Positions 16,201 to 24,466 of a stretch of DNA of 64,000 bases are shown here, piece by piece. Below the pieces are notes generated by a model. That model saw only the letters and a program-made list of their open reading frames with translations, was not told the origin of the DNA and searched no databases. Position numbers and translations under genes: made by a program. Position 1 is the first letter of the stretch; the number at the start of each line of letters is the position of its first letter. The stretch comes from Acinetobacter sp. ANC 4862 (lineage in GTDB: Bacteria; Pseudomonadota; Gammaproteobacteria; Pseudomonadales; Moraxellaceae), in NCBI RefSeq assembly GCF_004336635.1, contig NZ_SJXH01000012.1, positions 1-64,000 of the forward strand, in the 5' to 3' direction.

Positions 16201-17329
16201 TACTAAAAAATTGGTAATGTTTGTTGGCGGAGGCTATGACATAGGCTATGAAAACACAACCTATGATCAAAGTACTACTACAGGTGGTGGCGCAGGCGTC
16301 TATATGTTTAGTGCTGGCGGTGATGATCAAGGTAATTTGTTATGGTGGACCAGTGCCAATGCTACAGCAGCTAAAGGAGCAGAAGCATATACTGATGCCA
16401 GCGCATCTGCGATTAATATGAAATATAGTGTGGTCAGTCAGATTAATGCGATTGATCGTGATAATGATGGACTTGTTGATAACTTATATTTTGGTGACTT
16501 AGGTGGCCAGGCCTTCCGTGTTGATATAAATAATGCTGCAATAGGTGATGATGCGAGTGCTAAAAAAGGCAATTTTGTTAAACGAGTTGTGCGCTTATAT
16601 AACGGTCATGTCAGTGGAGGTCTAAGTCCACGCTTCTATGAGATGCCAAGTTTCTCTGTACATGAAGGAGTAGATGGCATATTTGGTACGGTTGCTTTAA
16701 GTTCAGGCAATCGTAGTTCACCAATGGCAACTGCAACCAATAGTGCTAACGATGCAGTGTATGTGATTTATGATAATGATGTCGCGCGTACCGATTTATA
16801 TAGCGATATAACATTAAGAATCCCAACCTCTGTAGACGCAGGGGATGCTTTAGATACAATGATACTTGCAAGTGGTGTAGCACAAAAAACAAATGCGACT
16901 TATAACCGTGGCTGGAAATATCAATATGCAACAACAGCTGGTCGTTATAAAGGCATGAATGAGATTTTTGCAGTAGATGGGATGCTTTATGTCAATGTGT
17001 ATGATCGAGATGGTACAGGCATTGGTAGTACTTGTACTGGTGGTGTGAATGGTGACTCCTATGTGTATCAGTTCTGTTTACCTACTGGAAAATGCGCTAA
17101 TAACTTCTATGCAACCGGGCAAACCACACCCAATCGAGTGAAAATCGGCGGTGGGATTTTAGGAACAGGTTTGGGGCAAGGTAGTGGTAACAGTGATCTG
17201 CAACGTTTAACGGTCAATCGCCCTACGACACAGGATTGTACAACTACGGAAAATAAAAATAAGCCCGAATGCCAACAATTTAATACAACTGCAAAACTTA
17301 GACAGTTGCGTTGGTATGAAACTCGATAA
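13259..17329 (+). CDS. pilY1: type IV pilus tip adhesin/assembly factor PilY1 (ComC)
   Basis: A large secreted protein (1356 residues) carried at the pilus tip; ComC in A. baylyi is required for DNA uptake. A Sec signal covers about the first 30 residues (ATQAS). A von Willebrand A-like region starts with the MIDAS motif D51-N-S53-G-S55. The C-terminal third is the PilY1 beta-propeller with a calcium loop DRDNDGLVD near residue 1065, the type of site that controls extension and retraction in Pseudomonas. The C-terminus carries several cysteines. It follows pilX by 17 bases. Its stop codon lies 13 bases before the comE ATG. Sequence between the vWA and propeller parts is Asn/Thr/Ser-rich, typical for a surface protein. 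Confidence 0.92.
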   Translation: MKKINQRNMLSVSVSMMMTLAVCQSVATQASDIEIYKTGFTPNPVVMFALDNSGSMSVNGRRRAFDLKDSMQAVLLGEGSIRPARNIRAGLSTFESPPWYPIKNGTTELYKTTVHPATAEVDSDTTIKVPRRDAGYIASPAQMLDDRIVYPSTRKDLFPSNGDVIFKDGNNQPVKTNGDVSIDNDTKKVYIRFQVDVPRGATINAAYLELRNSTDYGSNKLKVRVAKHNDLYAVNPQITSLQTFVSGATSKAIASSVNNDYLNKIFTNATTQRAIDIYRNSYKNDNIGNPMYVYSMSVKSEMENLIRDNTNWCGMGDIIFELSRDNSKNYKFYADQEDRVNPKLYIDWTLSDNAIRNNNCMFTDTKRSSAQKITNLGDVGIAGSMIARQSMNLQVQRLLTDTATPSNALYAETVAYMLGNSTKPLTNSNPANTSIDFALSGLTTSAGSDIKYISPIKSVSDYLANSTNTNNAAAYLKEQQCGQHGIYFLTDGDAEFNMRGATNTNDKLFASSMGWSSISCNNFDTCAQTMARGLLKASGYTANNRSLKIKTSTVGFDYTGASLSNWATAGGGRYTAVNLSGSNSAKQGIVDSISAFLDDIFNTDIPELVVTGSPTLPKDSLNPLRIQPYGYYAEFTPRPQDLTQLWIGNLNKYHVVSGELYNIAKSTRLINTDGSLNVNAHGIWTNGMRGQLPLGVSTNAKSETVANRTIYTNREITGTAAPFGVSELNSLKKVNVESLFGTGATALFANDPDKNYWLNLLGYNVGATETDITSNNLATKPELRQVGAVMHSTPILLTQRGKITVNSAGTLDTTNRDDYLLFGSTQGLLHVVDVGTGVEKFAFAPHEMMENQKAAFLSGTSSTLGSANLFYGVDAPWTAYTQYVSKADGELTVNSSDRTSDGSTNTDLSLKGLQWVYGGLRMGGRSYYALDLSDMEKPSLKFHINPNAAVTTTGAADTTNALSYMGQSWSKPTIAYVKFGGTKKLVMFVGGGYDIGYENTTYDQSTTTGGGAGVYMFSAGGDDQGNLLWWTSANATAAKGAEAYTDASASAINMKYSVVSQINAIDRDNDGLVDNLYFGDLGGQAFRVDINNAAIGDDASAKKGNFVKRVVRLYNGHVSGGLSPRFYEMPSFSVHEGVDGIFGTVALSSGNRSSPMATATNSANDAVYVIYDNDVARTDLYSDITLRIPTSVDAGDALDTMILASGVAQKTNATYNRGWKYQYATTAGRYKGMNEIFAVDGMLYVNVYDRDGTGIGSTCTGGVNGDSYVYQFCLPTGKCANNFYATGQTTPNRVKIGGGILGTGLGQGSGNSDLQRLTVNRPTTQDCTTTENKNKPECQQFNTTAKLRQLRWYETR

Positions 17330-17342
17330 AGGGGAAAAGGTC

Positions 17343-17936
17343 ATGATTAGTCAAAAAGGCTTTACCCTAATTGAGTTAATGATAACGATTGTTATAGTCG
17401 CTATATTGGCAGCTATAGCTTATCCGAGTTATACCCAATATATGGAAAGACGGGATTTAGCAATTGCAAAACAGGAAGCCTTGAGGATTTCTGCTGAGCT
17501 TGAACGGTTTAAATCGAAAAATTTTAGCTACAAAGGTTTTGATGCTAGTTATTTATATACTTATGAAGGTGTAGATAGCGATGGAAATGCGATAGCAGCA
17601 AATTATTATGATAAAACCACTGGTAAATTGTCTTTGCCATTAGGTGCTACAACATCAACATCTAAATATACTTTAACTTTGGTTGATGGAGGTACAGGAC
17701 ATAAACCTTTAACAATTACTAAAAACAACGATGGGACTGAGACGGCAGATTCTGCCGGTGTGAATGGTTTAAGTTGGATGATATCGGTAGAACGGGTAAA
17801 AGATAGTTCCGGTGAACCCAAACAGCCCCGAAATTATGATCTATTATTGAGTAATACAGGACTACGCTGTATGACGAAAGTAAAAGATGTTGTTATAAGC
17901 TATACAGGGTGTGGTGGGTATGGGGAGGCATGGTAA
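17343..17936 (+). CDS. comE: PilE-like minor pilin ComE
   Basis: Type IV pilin-like protein with leader MISQKG/FTLIELMITIVIV, Gly-1 and Glu+5, followed by the helix motif AYPSYTQYMERRDLA. The start at 17343 follows AAAGGGGAAAAGG; an in-frame ATG at 17316 inside pilY1 would add residues not seen in pilin leaders. The 197 residues include a C-terminal cysteine pair (LRC...TGC). In A. baylyi comE and comF are the last genes of this operon. It overlaps comF through TAATG. Confidence 0.85.
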   Translation: MISQKGFTLIELMITIVIVAILAAIAYPSYTQYMERRDLAIAKQEALRISAELERFKSKNFSYKGFDASYLYTYEGVDSDGNAIAANYYDKTTGKLSLPLGATTSTSKYTLTLVDGGTGHKPLTITKNNDGTETADSAGVNGLSWMISVERVKDSSGEPKQPRNYDLLLSNTGLRCMTKVKDVVISYTGCGGYGEAW

Positions 17937-18358
17937 TGAATAAAAATAAGGGATTTACGTTAATCGAGTTAATGATTGTAGTAGCAATTATTGCTATTTT
18001 AGCTGCAATTGCTTACCCATCTTATACTCAATATAAAATTCGTACTAACCGCGCTGATGTACAAAGTGAAATGATGCAAATTGCACAGCGATTACAGAGC
18101 TACCATATTATTAATCATAATTATACGAGTGCAACCCTTAATGGAACAACTAGCAAGGATTATCCCGCATCTAATCCTGTTTATAGCATTACACTTGTTC
18201 CTACTGGTCAAACCTATACATTAACTGCAGCACCTAAATCAGGCACTGCTCAGGTAGGCAATGGAAGTGTGATTCTCGACAGCCAAGGTCAAAAATGTTG
18301 GACTAAGACCTTAGTAGCTTGTACACCTTCTCAAACTTCAAACTGGGACGGCCGTTAA
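17936..18358 (+). CDS. comF: PilE-like minor pilin ComF
   Basis: Last gene of the minor pilin operon. Leader MNKNKG/FTLIELMIVVAII and AAIAYPSYTQYKIRTNRAD, the classic PilE N-terminal helix. It is 140 residues long with a C-terminal cysteine pair (KCW...VACTPS). GGGGAGG at 17922-17928 precedes the ATG at 17936, which shares its A with the comE stop. Very similar in its first 30 residues to ComE, so the pair arose by duplication, but the globular domains differ. Confidence 0.86.
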   Translation: MNKNKGFTLIELMIVVAIIAILAAIAYPSYTQYKIRTNRADVQSEMMQIAQRLQSYHIINHNYTSATLNGTTSKDYPASNPVYSITLVPTGQTYTLTAAPKSGTAQVGNGSVILDSQGQKCWTKTLVACTPSQTSNWDGR

Positions 18359-18388
18359 TATAAATTCAAACTGTGGATAACCTAAAAT

Positions 18389-18416
18389 TTGATCTTTCTT
18401 TCATAGCAAATATAAC
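18389..18416 (+). promoter_or_regulatory. candidate sigma-70 promoter of the rpsP operon
   Basis: TTGATC (18389-18394), 16-base spacer, TATAAC (18411-18416), in the 143-base gap before rpsP. It would give a leader of about 80 bases. Confidence 0.45.
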
Positions 18417-18501
18417 GTAAAATATTGCCCTCTATGAAAGGGGTTTGAAATGTTCCGGTGGTCGGTTCATGGATAATCCGTAAAAACTATAAGGTTCTAT
18501 C

Positions 18502-18759
18502 ATGGTTGTTATTCGTCTTGCACGCGGTGGTGCTAAAAAACGTCCGTTCTATCAAATTATTGTGACTGATAGCCGCAATGCACGTGACGGTCGTTTCATC
18601 GAACGTATTGGTTTCTTTAACCCTACAGCTCAAGGTCAAGCAGAAAAACTTCGTTTAGATGCTGATCGTTTTGCTCACTGGGTTGCACAAGGTGCTCAAC
18701 CTTCTGAACGTGTTGCTTCTTTAGCTGCTCAAGCTAAGAAAGCTGCAGCTGCTGCATAA
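18502..18759 (+). CDS. rpsP: 30S ribosomal protein S16
   Basis: Small-subunit protein needed for 30S assembly. [19 protein letters not shown] is the canonical N-terminus; [16 protein letters not shown] follows. The 85 residues have an Ala/Lys-rich tail. First gene of rpsP-rimM-trmD-(rplS), the order conserved in most proteobacteria. Confidence 0.97.
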   Translation: MVVIRLARGGAKKRPFYQIIVTDSRNARDGRFIERIGFFNPTAQGQAEKLRLDADRFAHWVAQGAQPSERVASLAAQAKKAAAAA

Positions 18760-18787
18760 TTTTTGCGAATTAAGTAGTAGGTAGCCC

Positions 18788-19336
18788 ATGACACCAACAC
18801 AGAATGTTCCCGAAGATCGTATTCAGATTGGACAGTTACGTTCAGCATATGGATTAAATGGGTGGCTCTGGGTCTATTCCAATACAGAACCCATGAGCAA
18901 CATCTTTGACTATCTTCCTTGGTACATTGAGACTAAAGCAGGTTGGCAAACAGTAGATGTAAAACGCTGGAAACCGCATGGTAAAGGCTTGGTTGTTAGC
19001 TTAAAAGGTGTGAGCGATCGCACTGCAGCAGATGGCTTGGTTGGCACCAATGTTTGGATTTCAAAATCGCAACTTCCGAAAGCAGGAATGGATGAGTTTT
19101 ACTGGACAGATTTGAAAGGCTTAACAGTGTTAGGTTTGGACGATGCTGAACAAGAAGTAAATCTCGGCAAAATCCATGAAATGTTTGAGACCGGTGCTAA
19201 TGATGTGATGGTGGTTCACGCAACACCAGACAGCGTTGATGCTGAAGAGCGTATGATTCCATGGCATAAAGATGTGGTACAGCGAGTTGATCTTGAAGCT
19301 GGTCGTATCTACGTAAATTGGGGCGTAGATTATTAA
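18788..19336 (+). CDS. rimM: 16S rRNA processing factor RimM
   Basis: Binds S19 and helps mature the 30S head. N-terminal RimM barrel (about 14-95; GQLRSAYGLNGWLWVYS) and C-terminal PRC-barrel (about 105-180; FYWTDLKGL, ending MIPWHKDVVQRVDLE). At 182 residues it is of standard size. Begins 28 bases after rpsP. Confidence 0.96.
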   Translation: MTPTQNVPEDRIQIGQLRSAYGLNGWLWVYSNTEPMSNIFDYLPWYIETKAGWQTVDVKRWKPHGKGLVVSLKGVSDRTAADGLVGTNVWISKSQLPKAGMDEFYWTDLKGLTVLGLDDAEQEVNLGKIHEMFETGANDVMVVHATPDSVDAEERMIPWHKDVVQRVDLEAGRIYVNWGVDY

Positions 19337-19378
19337 TCCTTTAAGGATGAACGCAGCAGGAAAATAGAGGAGTCTGCG

Positions 19379-20119
19379 ATGTTTTTTGCAGTCATTACGC
19401 TTTTTCCTGAAATGTTTGAAGCGATTACAGCCTACGGTATTAGCGGGCGTGCGGCAAAACGTGAAATAGTACAAGTCACTTGTATTAATCCTCGCGATTA
19501 TGCTGAGGGCAACTACAAAAGAGTGGATGAACGTCCATTTGGTGGTGGTCCGGGTATGGTGATGATGGCAGAACCCTTGTCAAAAGCAATTAACCATGCC
19601 AAAGAGCTTGCAAAGCAAGCAGGTTGTGTTCAGGTTCCTGTGGTGTATATGTCTCCACAAGGAAAAACCTTAAATGAGCCGGCAGTACAGCAATTTGTCG
19701 AATATGACGGATTGATTGTGCTCTGTGGTCGTTATGAAGGTGTCGATGAACGTCTGATCCAGCAATATGTTGATCAGGAATGGTCAATTGGTGATTATGT
19801 TTTGTCGGGTGGCGAACTTCCTGCGATGGTTTTATTGGACAGTATTATTCGGAGACTTCCGGGTGCGATGTCGGATGAACAATCGGCGATACAAGACTCA
19901 TTTGTGGATGGTCTTTTAGACTGCCCGCAATATACCAAGCCAGACCATTTTGAAGGTTTGGATGTGCCTGAGGTGTTAAAGTCTGGGCATCATGCCAATA
20001 TCGAAAAATGGCGGTTTTTGCAGCGCTATCAACGAACCCTTGACCGCAGGCCCGAGCTTGTAGAAAAAGTTGAGTTGACCAAGCAGCAAAAGAAATGGCT
20101 AAAAGATTTGAATACTTAA
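19379..20119 (+). CDS. trmD: tRNA (guanine37-N1)-methyltransferase
   Basis: Adds m1G37 to tRNAs reading CNN codons and prevents frameshifting; a SPOUT trefoil-knot enzyme. Knot motifs visible: [13 protein letters not shown] near residue 120 and [15 protein letters not shown] near 140; AdoMet loop MSPQGK near 92. AGAGGAG precedes the ATG. Its stop codon lies inside a 26-base perfect palindrome (see 20111-20141). Confidence 0.97.
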   Translation: MFFAVITLFPEMFEAITAYGISGRAAKREIVQVTCINPRDYAEGNYKRVDERPFGGGPGMVMMAEPLSKAINHAKELAKQAGCVQVPVVYMSPQGKTLNEPAVQQFVEYDGLIVLCGRYEGVDERLIQQYVDQEWSIGDYVLSGGELPAMVLLDSIIRRLPGAMSDEQSAIQDSFVDGLLDCPQYTKPDHFEGLDVPEVLKSGHHANIEKWRFLQRYQRTLDRRPELVEKVELTKQQKKWLKDLNT

Positions 20120-20141
20120 AGTCGACTTTAAGTATTTTTAA
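20111..20141 (+). terminator. perfect palindrome plus T run at the trmD stop codon
   Basis: 20111-20136 is a perfect 26-base palindrome centred on GTCGAC and followed by TTTTT. It includes the trmD TAA (20117-20119). It has the form of an AT-rich intrinsic terminator or attenuator between trmD and rplS, genes that usually share one transcript. Confidence 0.55.
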
Positions 20142-20268
20142 ATAGGCTCTTTATCGACCGAAGTGAAGACTTGGGTGATAAAGGGAAAGATAAACGGGTT
20201 GATATGCGCTTTAGCCTCTGTCCCCAGCGGTAACAGACCTCTTCTGTCCGCACATTGGAGATTCCCAC
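20142..20268 (+). promoter_or_regulatory. leader region of rplS
   Basis: The rest of the 149-base gap between trmD and rplS is G/C-richer than typical spacers here and contains short complementary stretches (CTGT...ACAG around 20219-20236). GGAGA lies just upstream of the rplS ATG. An rplS-specific promoter or an untranslated regulatory leader is plausible given the terminator-like palindrome before it; I recognise no known leader family. Confidence 0.3.
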
Positions 20269-20643
20269 ATGAGTGGTAAACATCCTTTAGTTCAAATTAT
20301 TGAAAATGCGCAATTAAAAACTGATATCCCAGCTTTTGCACCAGGTGATACAGTTATTGTATCTGTAAAAGTAAAAGAGGGCGATCGCGAACGTCTTCAG
20401 GCTTTTGAAGGCGTTGTAATCGCAATCAAAAACCGTGGTTTAAACTCTGCGTTCACAGTACGTAAAATTTCTAGCGGTGTTGGTGTTGAGCGTGTATTCC
20501 AAACTCACTCTCCAATCGTTGCTAAAATCGAAGTTAAACGTCGTGGTGACGTGCGTCGTGCTAAACTTTACTACCTACGCGAATTGTCTGGTAAAGCTGC
20601 ACGTATTCGTGAAAAATTACCAGCTCGTAAAGTTAAAGCTTAA
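20269..20643 (+). CDS. rplS: 50S ribosomal protein L19
   Basis: Large-subunit protein at the 30S-50S interface. Typical motifs: [18 protein letters not shown] near 20-38, [20 protein letters not shown] block near 45-60 (here [16 protein letters not shown]), ERVFQTHSP near 78, [18 protein letters not shown] near 100. Length 124 is slightly longer than usual because of a basic tail. GGAGA upstream of the ATG. Confidence 0.97.
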   Translation: MSGKHPLVQIIENAQLKTDIPAFAPGDTVIVSVKVKEGDRERLQAFEGVVIAIKNRGLNSAFTVRKISSGVGVERVFQTHSPIVAKIEVKRRGDVRRAKLYYLRELSGKAARIREKLPARKVKA

Positions 20644-20664
20644 TTTTAAGTTTTATCTCGAGTT

Positions 20665-20692
20665 AAAAAATGCGCCTTTTGGCGCATTTTTT
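20665..20692. terminator. bidirectional terminator between rplS and the lipase array
   Basis: AAAAAATGCGCC / GGCGCATTTTTT around TTTT; symmetric A and T runs. Serves both convergent transcripts. Confidence 0.92.
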
Positions 20693-20712
20693 ATGTCTGA
20701 ATCTTTTTAGTT

Positions 20713-21684
20713 TTATAAACCTTGCAGTTTTAAACGATTGGCATGTTGACGGTAAATTGCCACAGGGTCTTGTGCAAATATGCCTTGTATCCCAAAGAAG
20801 TGGTTAATTTCATCAAAGTGATTGTGTTTATAATCTTGACGAATCACTTGGCCGTAGCGACCACTACACAGGGAGACAAGGCCATCATGGTCTTTGCTTT
20901 TTAATAAAGTTGTCCCTAAAGCTACAATTGAGGTATCGATCACATCTAAAGGATTGGTAATTTGTTGATTGCCCATCCAGGAATAATGATAAATACCATC
21001 AGCAGTCTGTTTTTGCCCCTGACTATTACAATCTTGGGGAATGGCTGCTGAACCATATTTCGCATTAAATGCCATAATACCCGTGGTGCTTAGAGATTGC
21101 ATCGAGCCTTCATAATCAACGCTAAGTTTTGGATTCGACTGGATCAGCGCGATACTTTTACCCAATAAACCAAAAACCACTTCTGCAATCGGATCGAGAA
21201 ATTTACTTTCTACCATCACATCGGCCAGTTTTGTGCCTTTCATTGCTCCTGCGACCGCCGTCATGGAGGCAACTTTCTCAGGTGCAACACCTTCAATATA
21301 TTGAATGGTCGGGCCACCGTGGCTATGACCAATCAAATTCACTTTTTTCTTGCCGGTGAGGGCCATAACTTCATCGACTTGCTGTAAAAGCTGCTCACCA
21401 CGAACTTCAGTCGATTCCACCGCAGACATTTCCGCTGCAAAAACCGTCGCACCATTACGTGCCAAGTCTGGCAAAATTTGATACCAATAATCTAAGCCCA
21501 ACATTTGTGTGCCAATACGCGAAAAGCCTAAGCCGAAACCATGTGCCATCACTAACGGGTATTGGGTGGTTGCATAATTCGATACAGCTTTTGCCTGATA
21601 TTGGGTTAAGCCGGCAGCTTGCGCAGGTAAATGCACGAATGCAACGCTGCTCAGTGCAGCGAGGACGATGTGTTTAAGTTGCAT
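20713..21684 (-). CDS. secreted triacylglycerol lipase, family I (third intact copy)
   Basis: Family I.1/I.2-type lipase of 323 residues hydrolysing triacylglycerols outside the cell. Signal peptide to about residue 23 (LPAQA/A). Oxyanion motif AHGFGLGF near 48, nucleophile Ser121 in GHSHG, aspartate in HDGLV and histidine in NHFDEIN near the C-terminus; two cysteines (QDCNS, SLCSG) likely form the family disulphide. Such lipases fold with the help of a membrane-anchored foldase and leave by the type II system; the foldase gene lies 2.8 kb upstream on the same strand. It is the last member of a tandem family here, preceded by a truncated relative. Substrate range is not predictable. Confidence 0.9.
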   Translation of the reverse strand: MQLKHIVLAALSSVAFVHLPAQAAGLTQYQAKAVSNYATTQYPLVMAHGFGLGFSRIGTQMLGLDYWYQILPDLARNGATVFAAEMSAVESTEVRGEQLLQQVDEVMALTGKKKVNLIGHSHGGPTIQYIEGVAPEKVASMTAVAGAMKGTKLADVMVESKFLDPIAEVVFGLLGKSIALIQSNPKLSVDYEGSMQSLSTTGIMAFNAKYGSAAIPQDCNSQGQKQTADGIYHYSWMGNQQITNPLDVIDTSIVALGTTLLKSKDHDGLVSLCSGRYGQVIRQDYKHNHFDEINHFFGIQGIFAQDPVAIYRQHANRLKLQGL

Positions 21685-21857
21685 TGAATATCCTTGATTA
21701 TTTTTTTAACACTTTTATTTTTAGACAATTCATATTGTCAATATTGGGTGAATTAACAATTTTTAGTTTATAAATAAAGCAATAGAGGATGAGTGGTGAA
21801 TTTTGAAATCATCAGGATTCAAGATCAACAGATAGAGATTTTAGGTATTTATTTTTA

Positions 21858-21886
21858 TTAAAAAGAACGATTTTCCGCTCTTTTTA
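21858..21886 (-). terminator. terminator after the lipase pseudogene
   Basis: AAAGAACG / CGCTCTTT stem with one G-U pair, with TTTTT on the minus strand. It closes the pseudogene unit. Confidence 0.6.
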
Positions 21887-21898
21887 GCAAGGTGGAAC

Positions 21899-22140
21899 TT
21901 ATAAACCTTCTAGTTTTAAACGGTTGGCATGTTGGCGTTACAAGGTGACAGGATCTTGTGCAAATACACCTATAATTCCAAAGAAATGATTCACTTCATC
22001 AAAGGGATTATGCTTATAGTCTTGACGAATAATTTGCCCATAACGACCGCTACATAAGGGCAGAGCCCCATCATTTTGGCATGGGTCAATTGTAATGTCG
22101 TCATGCCAGATAGGATCAATGCGAGAAAGAATTTATTCAT
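21899..22140 (-). pseudogene. lipase pseudogene: signal peptide fused to C-terminus by internal deletion
   Basis: Reading from 22140 the DNA encodes a normal lipase signal peptide (MNKFFLALILSGMTTLQLTH, then Ala). It then jumps, within a few bases, to the C-terminal part of the same family: DGALPLCSGRYGQ, RQDYKHNPFDEVNHFFG, VFAQDPV, RQHANRLKLEGL. The middle of the protein, including the GHSHG serine, is gone (about 230 codons by comparison with its neighbours). The junction also changes frame, and an in-frame TAA replaces the Tyr codon before RQHANRLK. It is thus dead three ways. It is most like the copy at 20713-21684. Confidence 0.92.
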
Positions 22141-22187
22141 AAGTGCTCTGAAGAATCTAAACAAAATGATTTTTTATTTTTAAGTGC

Positions 22188-22223
22188 TAAAAAGGGATTT
22201 ATACAGTGAGTGATAAATCCCTT
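22188..22223 (-). terminator. terminator after the second lipase gene
   Basis: AAGGGATTTAT / ATAAATCCCTT perfect 11-bp stem with a 10-base loop; TTTTTA follows on the minus strand. It isolates the upstream lipase from the pseudogene. Confidence 0.85.
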
Positions 22224-22228
22224 ATTTT

Positions 22229-23194
22229 TTATAAACCTTGCTGTTTTAAGCGGTTGGCATGCTGACGATAGACATCGACCGGATCGGGTGCAAATAACGA
22301 TTTCAGACCGAGTACCTGATTCACTTCATCTAAATGGTTCCAGTTGTAATTATCACGGATGGTTTTACCAAACTTGGCGCTGCAACGGGATACCAGGCCA
22401 TCATTTTCTTTACCACCATTAATCAACAAACTGGTGACCTTTAAAGCACCGTCAGGATCCAGTAAATTGGTCACTGTACCGATACCGGTAAAGGAATAGT
22501 TATAAATACCCTGATCTAGGAACTTGCCTTCTCCACATGCTGTGCTTGGCATGCCTATGGGGAAATTGGCATTAAACTGTGCAGAGCCTTCAAGAGTTAA
22601 ACTTTTACCACCGGCTAAAGAATCATGCGGAAAGCTTTGTGGGTCAAGACCTTGTGCCCAGGTAATCGCTTTGGAAACAAAATTGATGACACCTATGAGT
22701 GGGCCCTCAAGAGCCGTACCTTCAGCAGACAAGATCAAGTCCGCTACAGGCGAGCCTTTATGTGGCGCACCTACTCCCGTCATTGAGGCAACTTTACCCG
22801 GTAAGGCTGCACCAACGTAGCGAATGGTTGGACCTCCATGCGAGTGGCCAATCAGATTGACTTTTTCTGCCCCGGTCAATGCCAGAATCTCTTCGACTTG
22901 TCGTGCCAGTTGTTCACCACGAATTTCAGATGAATTAAATGGCGATACACGGGTTGCCCAGACGTTGGCACCGTTACGGGCCAAGTCCGGCAGAATTTGA
23001 TACCAGTAGTCGAGACCAAACTGGTCGGTTCCTACAGTGATAAAACCAGCCATCCCATGACTAAAAACAATCGGGTATTTGGTTTTTGCATAGCTTGAGG
23101 TTGCTTTTCCCGTGACTTGGGTAGCGTTGCCTGCTTGTACTTGGCTAAAAGCACTGAGTGACATTAAGCCAGCAATGAAGAGTCCGTATTTCAT
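22229..23194 (-). CDS. secreted triacylglycerol lipase, family I (second copy)
   Basis: A 321-residue lipase with signal peptide (about 1-21, SQVQA/G). Oxyanion motif SHGMAGF near 45, nucleophile Ser118 in GHSHG, aspartate in NDGLV, histidine in NHLDEVN, disulphide cysteines in TACGE and SRCSA. The region after the nucleophile is longest-diverged from the other copies (AEGTALEGPL), the part that forms the lid, so chain-length preference may differ. GC content is higher than the third copy. Separated from its neighbours by AT-rich gaps of about 90 and 200 bases and followed by its own terminator. Confidence 0.9.
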   Translation of the reverse strand: MKYGLFIAGLMSLSAFSQVQAGNATQVTGKATSSYAKTKYPIVFSHGMAGFITVGTDQFGLDYWYQILPDLARNGANVWATRVSPFNSSEIRGEQLARQVEEILALTGAEKVNLIGHSHGGPTIRYVGAALPGKVASMTGVGAPHKGSPVADLILSAEGTALEGPLIGVINFVSKAITWAQGLDPQSFPHDSLAGGKSLTLEGSAQFNANFPIGMPSTACGEGKFLDQGIYNYSFTGIGTVTNLLDPDGALKVTSLLINGGKENDGLVSRCSAKFGKTIRDNYNWNHLDEVNQVLGLKSLFAPDPVDVYRQHANRLKQQGL

Positions 23195-23394
23195 ATTGAG
23201 TACTCAAAATATTATTGTTTTAAACCAGTTGTTTTATTAGACAATTTAAATTGTCAAAATTTAGTATTGAATATAAGTGGTCAGATTTCTAAATTTAACA
23301 GACCAATGCAATATAGAGTTGTAACAAGGTATGAATATGAAAATGCCCATAAAAATAGGGTCTTTATGTGCATGGATTTGTTTAGAAGCTCGGT
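23195..23394. other. AT-rich spacer between lipase genes
   Basis: Two hundred bases without a gene. It contains the region upstream of the second lipase and downstream of the first, with only a weak hairpin near 23342-23360. No start with lipase similarity is present, so it is not another relic. Confidence 0.5.
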
Positions 23395-24378
23395 TTATAA
23401 ACCCTTCATTTTTAGACGGTTGGCATGTTGTCTAAACAGGGCCACTGGATCAGGAGCAAACATCCCTTTTAAACCAAACATCATGTTGGCAAGGTCAGTA
23501 TGATTGAGGTTGTAATTATCACGGATGACTTGACCGATATGTGAACTACAGCGGGCAACCATACCATCATTGTCTTTGTTGCCATAAGACAATGGCCCGA
23601 GTTGCATCAGAATGCTATCAATGTCCAGAAGGTTGGTGGTTTGCGCAGTTCCACCCCAAGAATAGTAGTAGATTTCCTTATCCACTTCCGCACCGCTCTT
23701 GTTACAGTCAGAAGCTAAAGCAGCTGTTGGGAAGCGTTTATTGAAGTTTGCCGATTCTACTTCGGTCAATGACTTCATCGAAGCATCAAAGTTCACCGGA
23801 ATATCCGTATTGGCTTGAGCCCAGGTCATCAGTGGCCCAATGATATATTGTCCCAAAATATTGAAGGCAGTACGGCTAAGCGTATTGTTTTGAATATCAT
23901 CGGCCACTTTAGAACCGCGATATGTTCCACCCACGCCAGTCACCGATGCGATGTATTCGGGTCTCACTGCCGCTACGTATTGTACGGTTGGACCACCATG
24001 ACTGTGACCAATCAGGTTGACTTTATCCTGACCTGTAATCGCGAGCACTTCTTCAACCTGAGCAACCAGTTGTTCACCACGAAACTCAGTAGTATTGGCA
24101 GGGGATAACTGTGCTGCAAATACGGTTGAACCATTACGCGCCATATCGGGCAAAATTTGATACCAATAATCAATGTTGAAACTATCATTTCCGATACGTG
24201 ACCAGCCCAGCCAGCCATGGGTCATGACAATGGGGTATTTGGTTTTTGCATAGTCAGATTTGACCGTTTCTTTGATTTGCAAAATGCCTTTTGCTGCTTG
24301 TGTTTCAGCGGTTAAACCCATGGTCAGGATCGTCATTACCGCAAGCATGATCACTTTTTTGTTTTTTAAAGTTTTCAT
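23395..24378 (-). CDS. lipA: secreted triacylglycerol lipase, family I (foldase-proximal copy)
   Basis: The copy directly after the foldase gene, corresponding to LipA of the lipB-lipA pair of A. baylyi. Start at ATG 24378; a TTG one codon upstream is possible. Signal peptide to about residue 28 (ETQA/A). Oxyanion motif THGWLGW near 54, Ser126 in GHSHG, aspartate in NDGMV, histidine in NHTDLAN, disulphide cysteines in SDCNK and ARCSS. At 327 residues it is of usual size. Separated from lifO by 88 bases, which would allow joint transcription. The C-terminal motif DPV..RQHANRLK is shared with every copy in the array. Confidence 0.92.
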   Translation of the reverse strand: MKTLKNKKVIMLAVMTILTMGLTAETQAAKGILQIKETVKSDYAKTKYPIVMTHGWLGWSRIGNDSFNIDYWYQILPDMARNGSTVFAAQLSPANTTEFRGEQLVAQVEEVLAITGQDKVNLIGHSHGGPTVQYVAAVRPEYIASVTGVGGTYRGSKVADDIQNNTLSRTAFNILGQYIIGPLMTWAQANTDIPVNFDASMKSLTEVESANFNKRFPTAALASDCNKSGAEVDKEIYYYSWGGTAQTTNLLDIDSILMQLGPLSYGNKDNDGMVARCSSHIGQVIRDNYNLNHTDLANMMFGLKGMFAPDPVALFRQHANRLKMKGL

Positions 24379-24466
24379 CAACTTTTCCTTAAATATTTTT
24401 GTTTTTATTTATATAAGTACATAAATCAGATGATCAATCTAGTCACCTGATGGAGCTACATTGCGA

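Noticed and set aside
17343-18358. ComE and ComF as one duplicated or frameshifted gene
   Set aside because: Both have complete leaders, separate ribosome sites and distinct C-terminal domains; TAATG overlap is normal coupling.
20477-20710. Plus-strand frame overlapping rplS and its terminator
   Set aside because: Out-of-phase shadow of L19 that runs through the intrinsic terminator.
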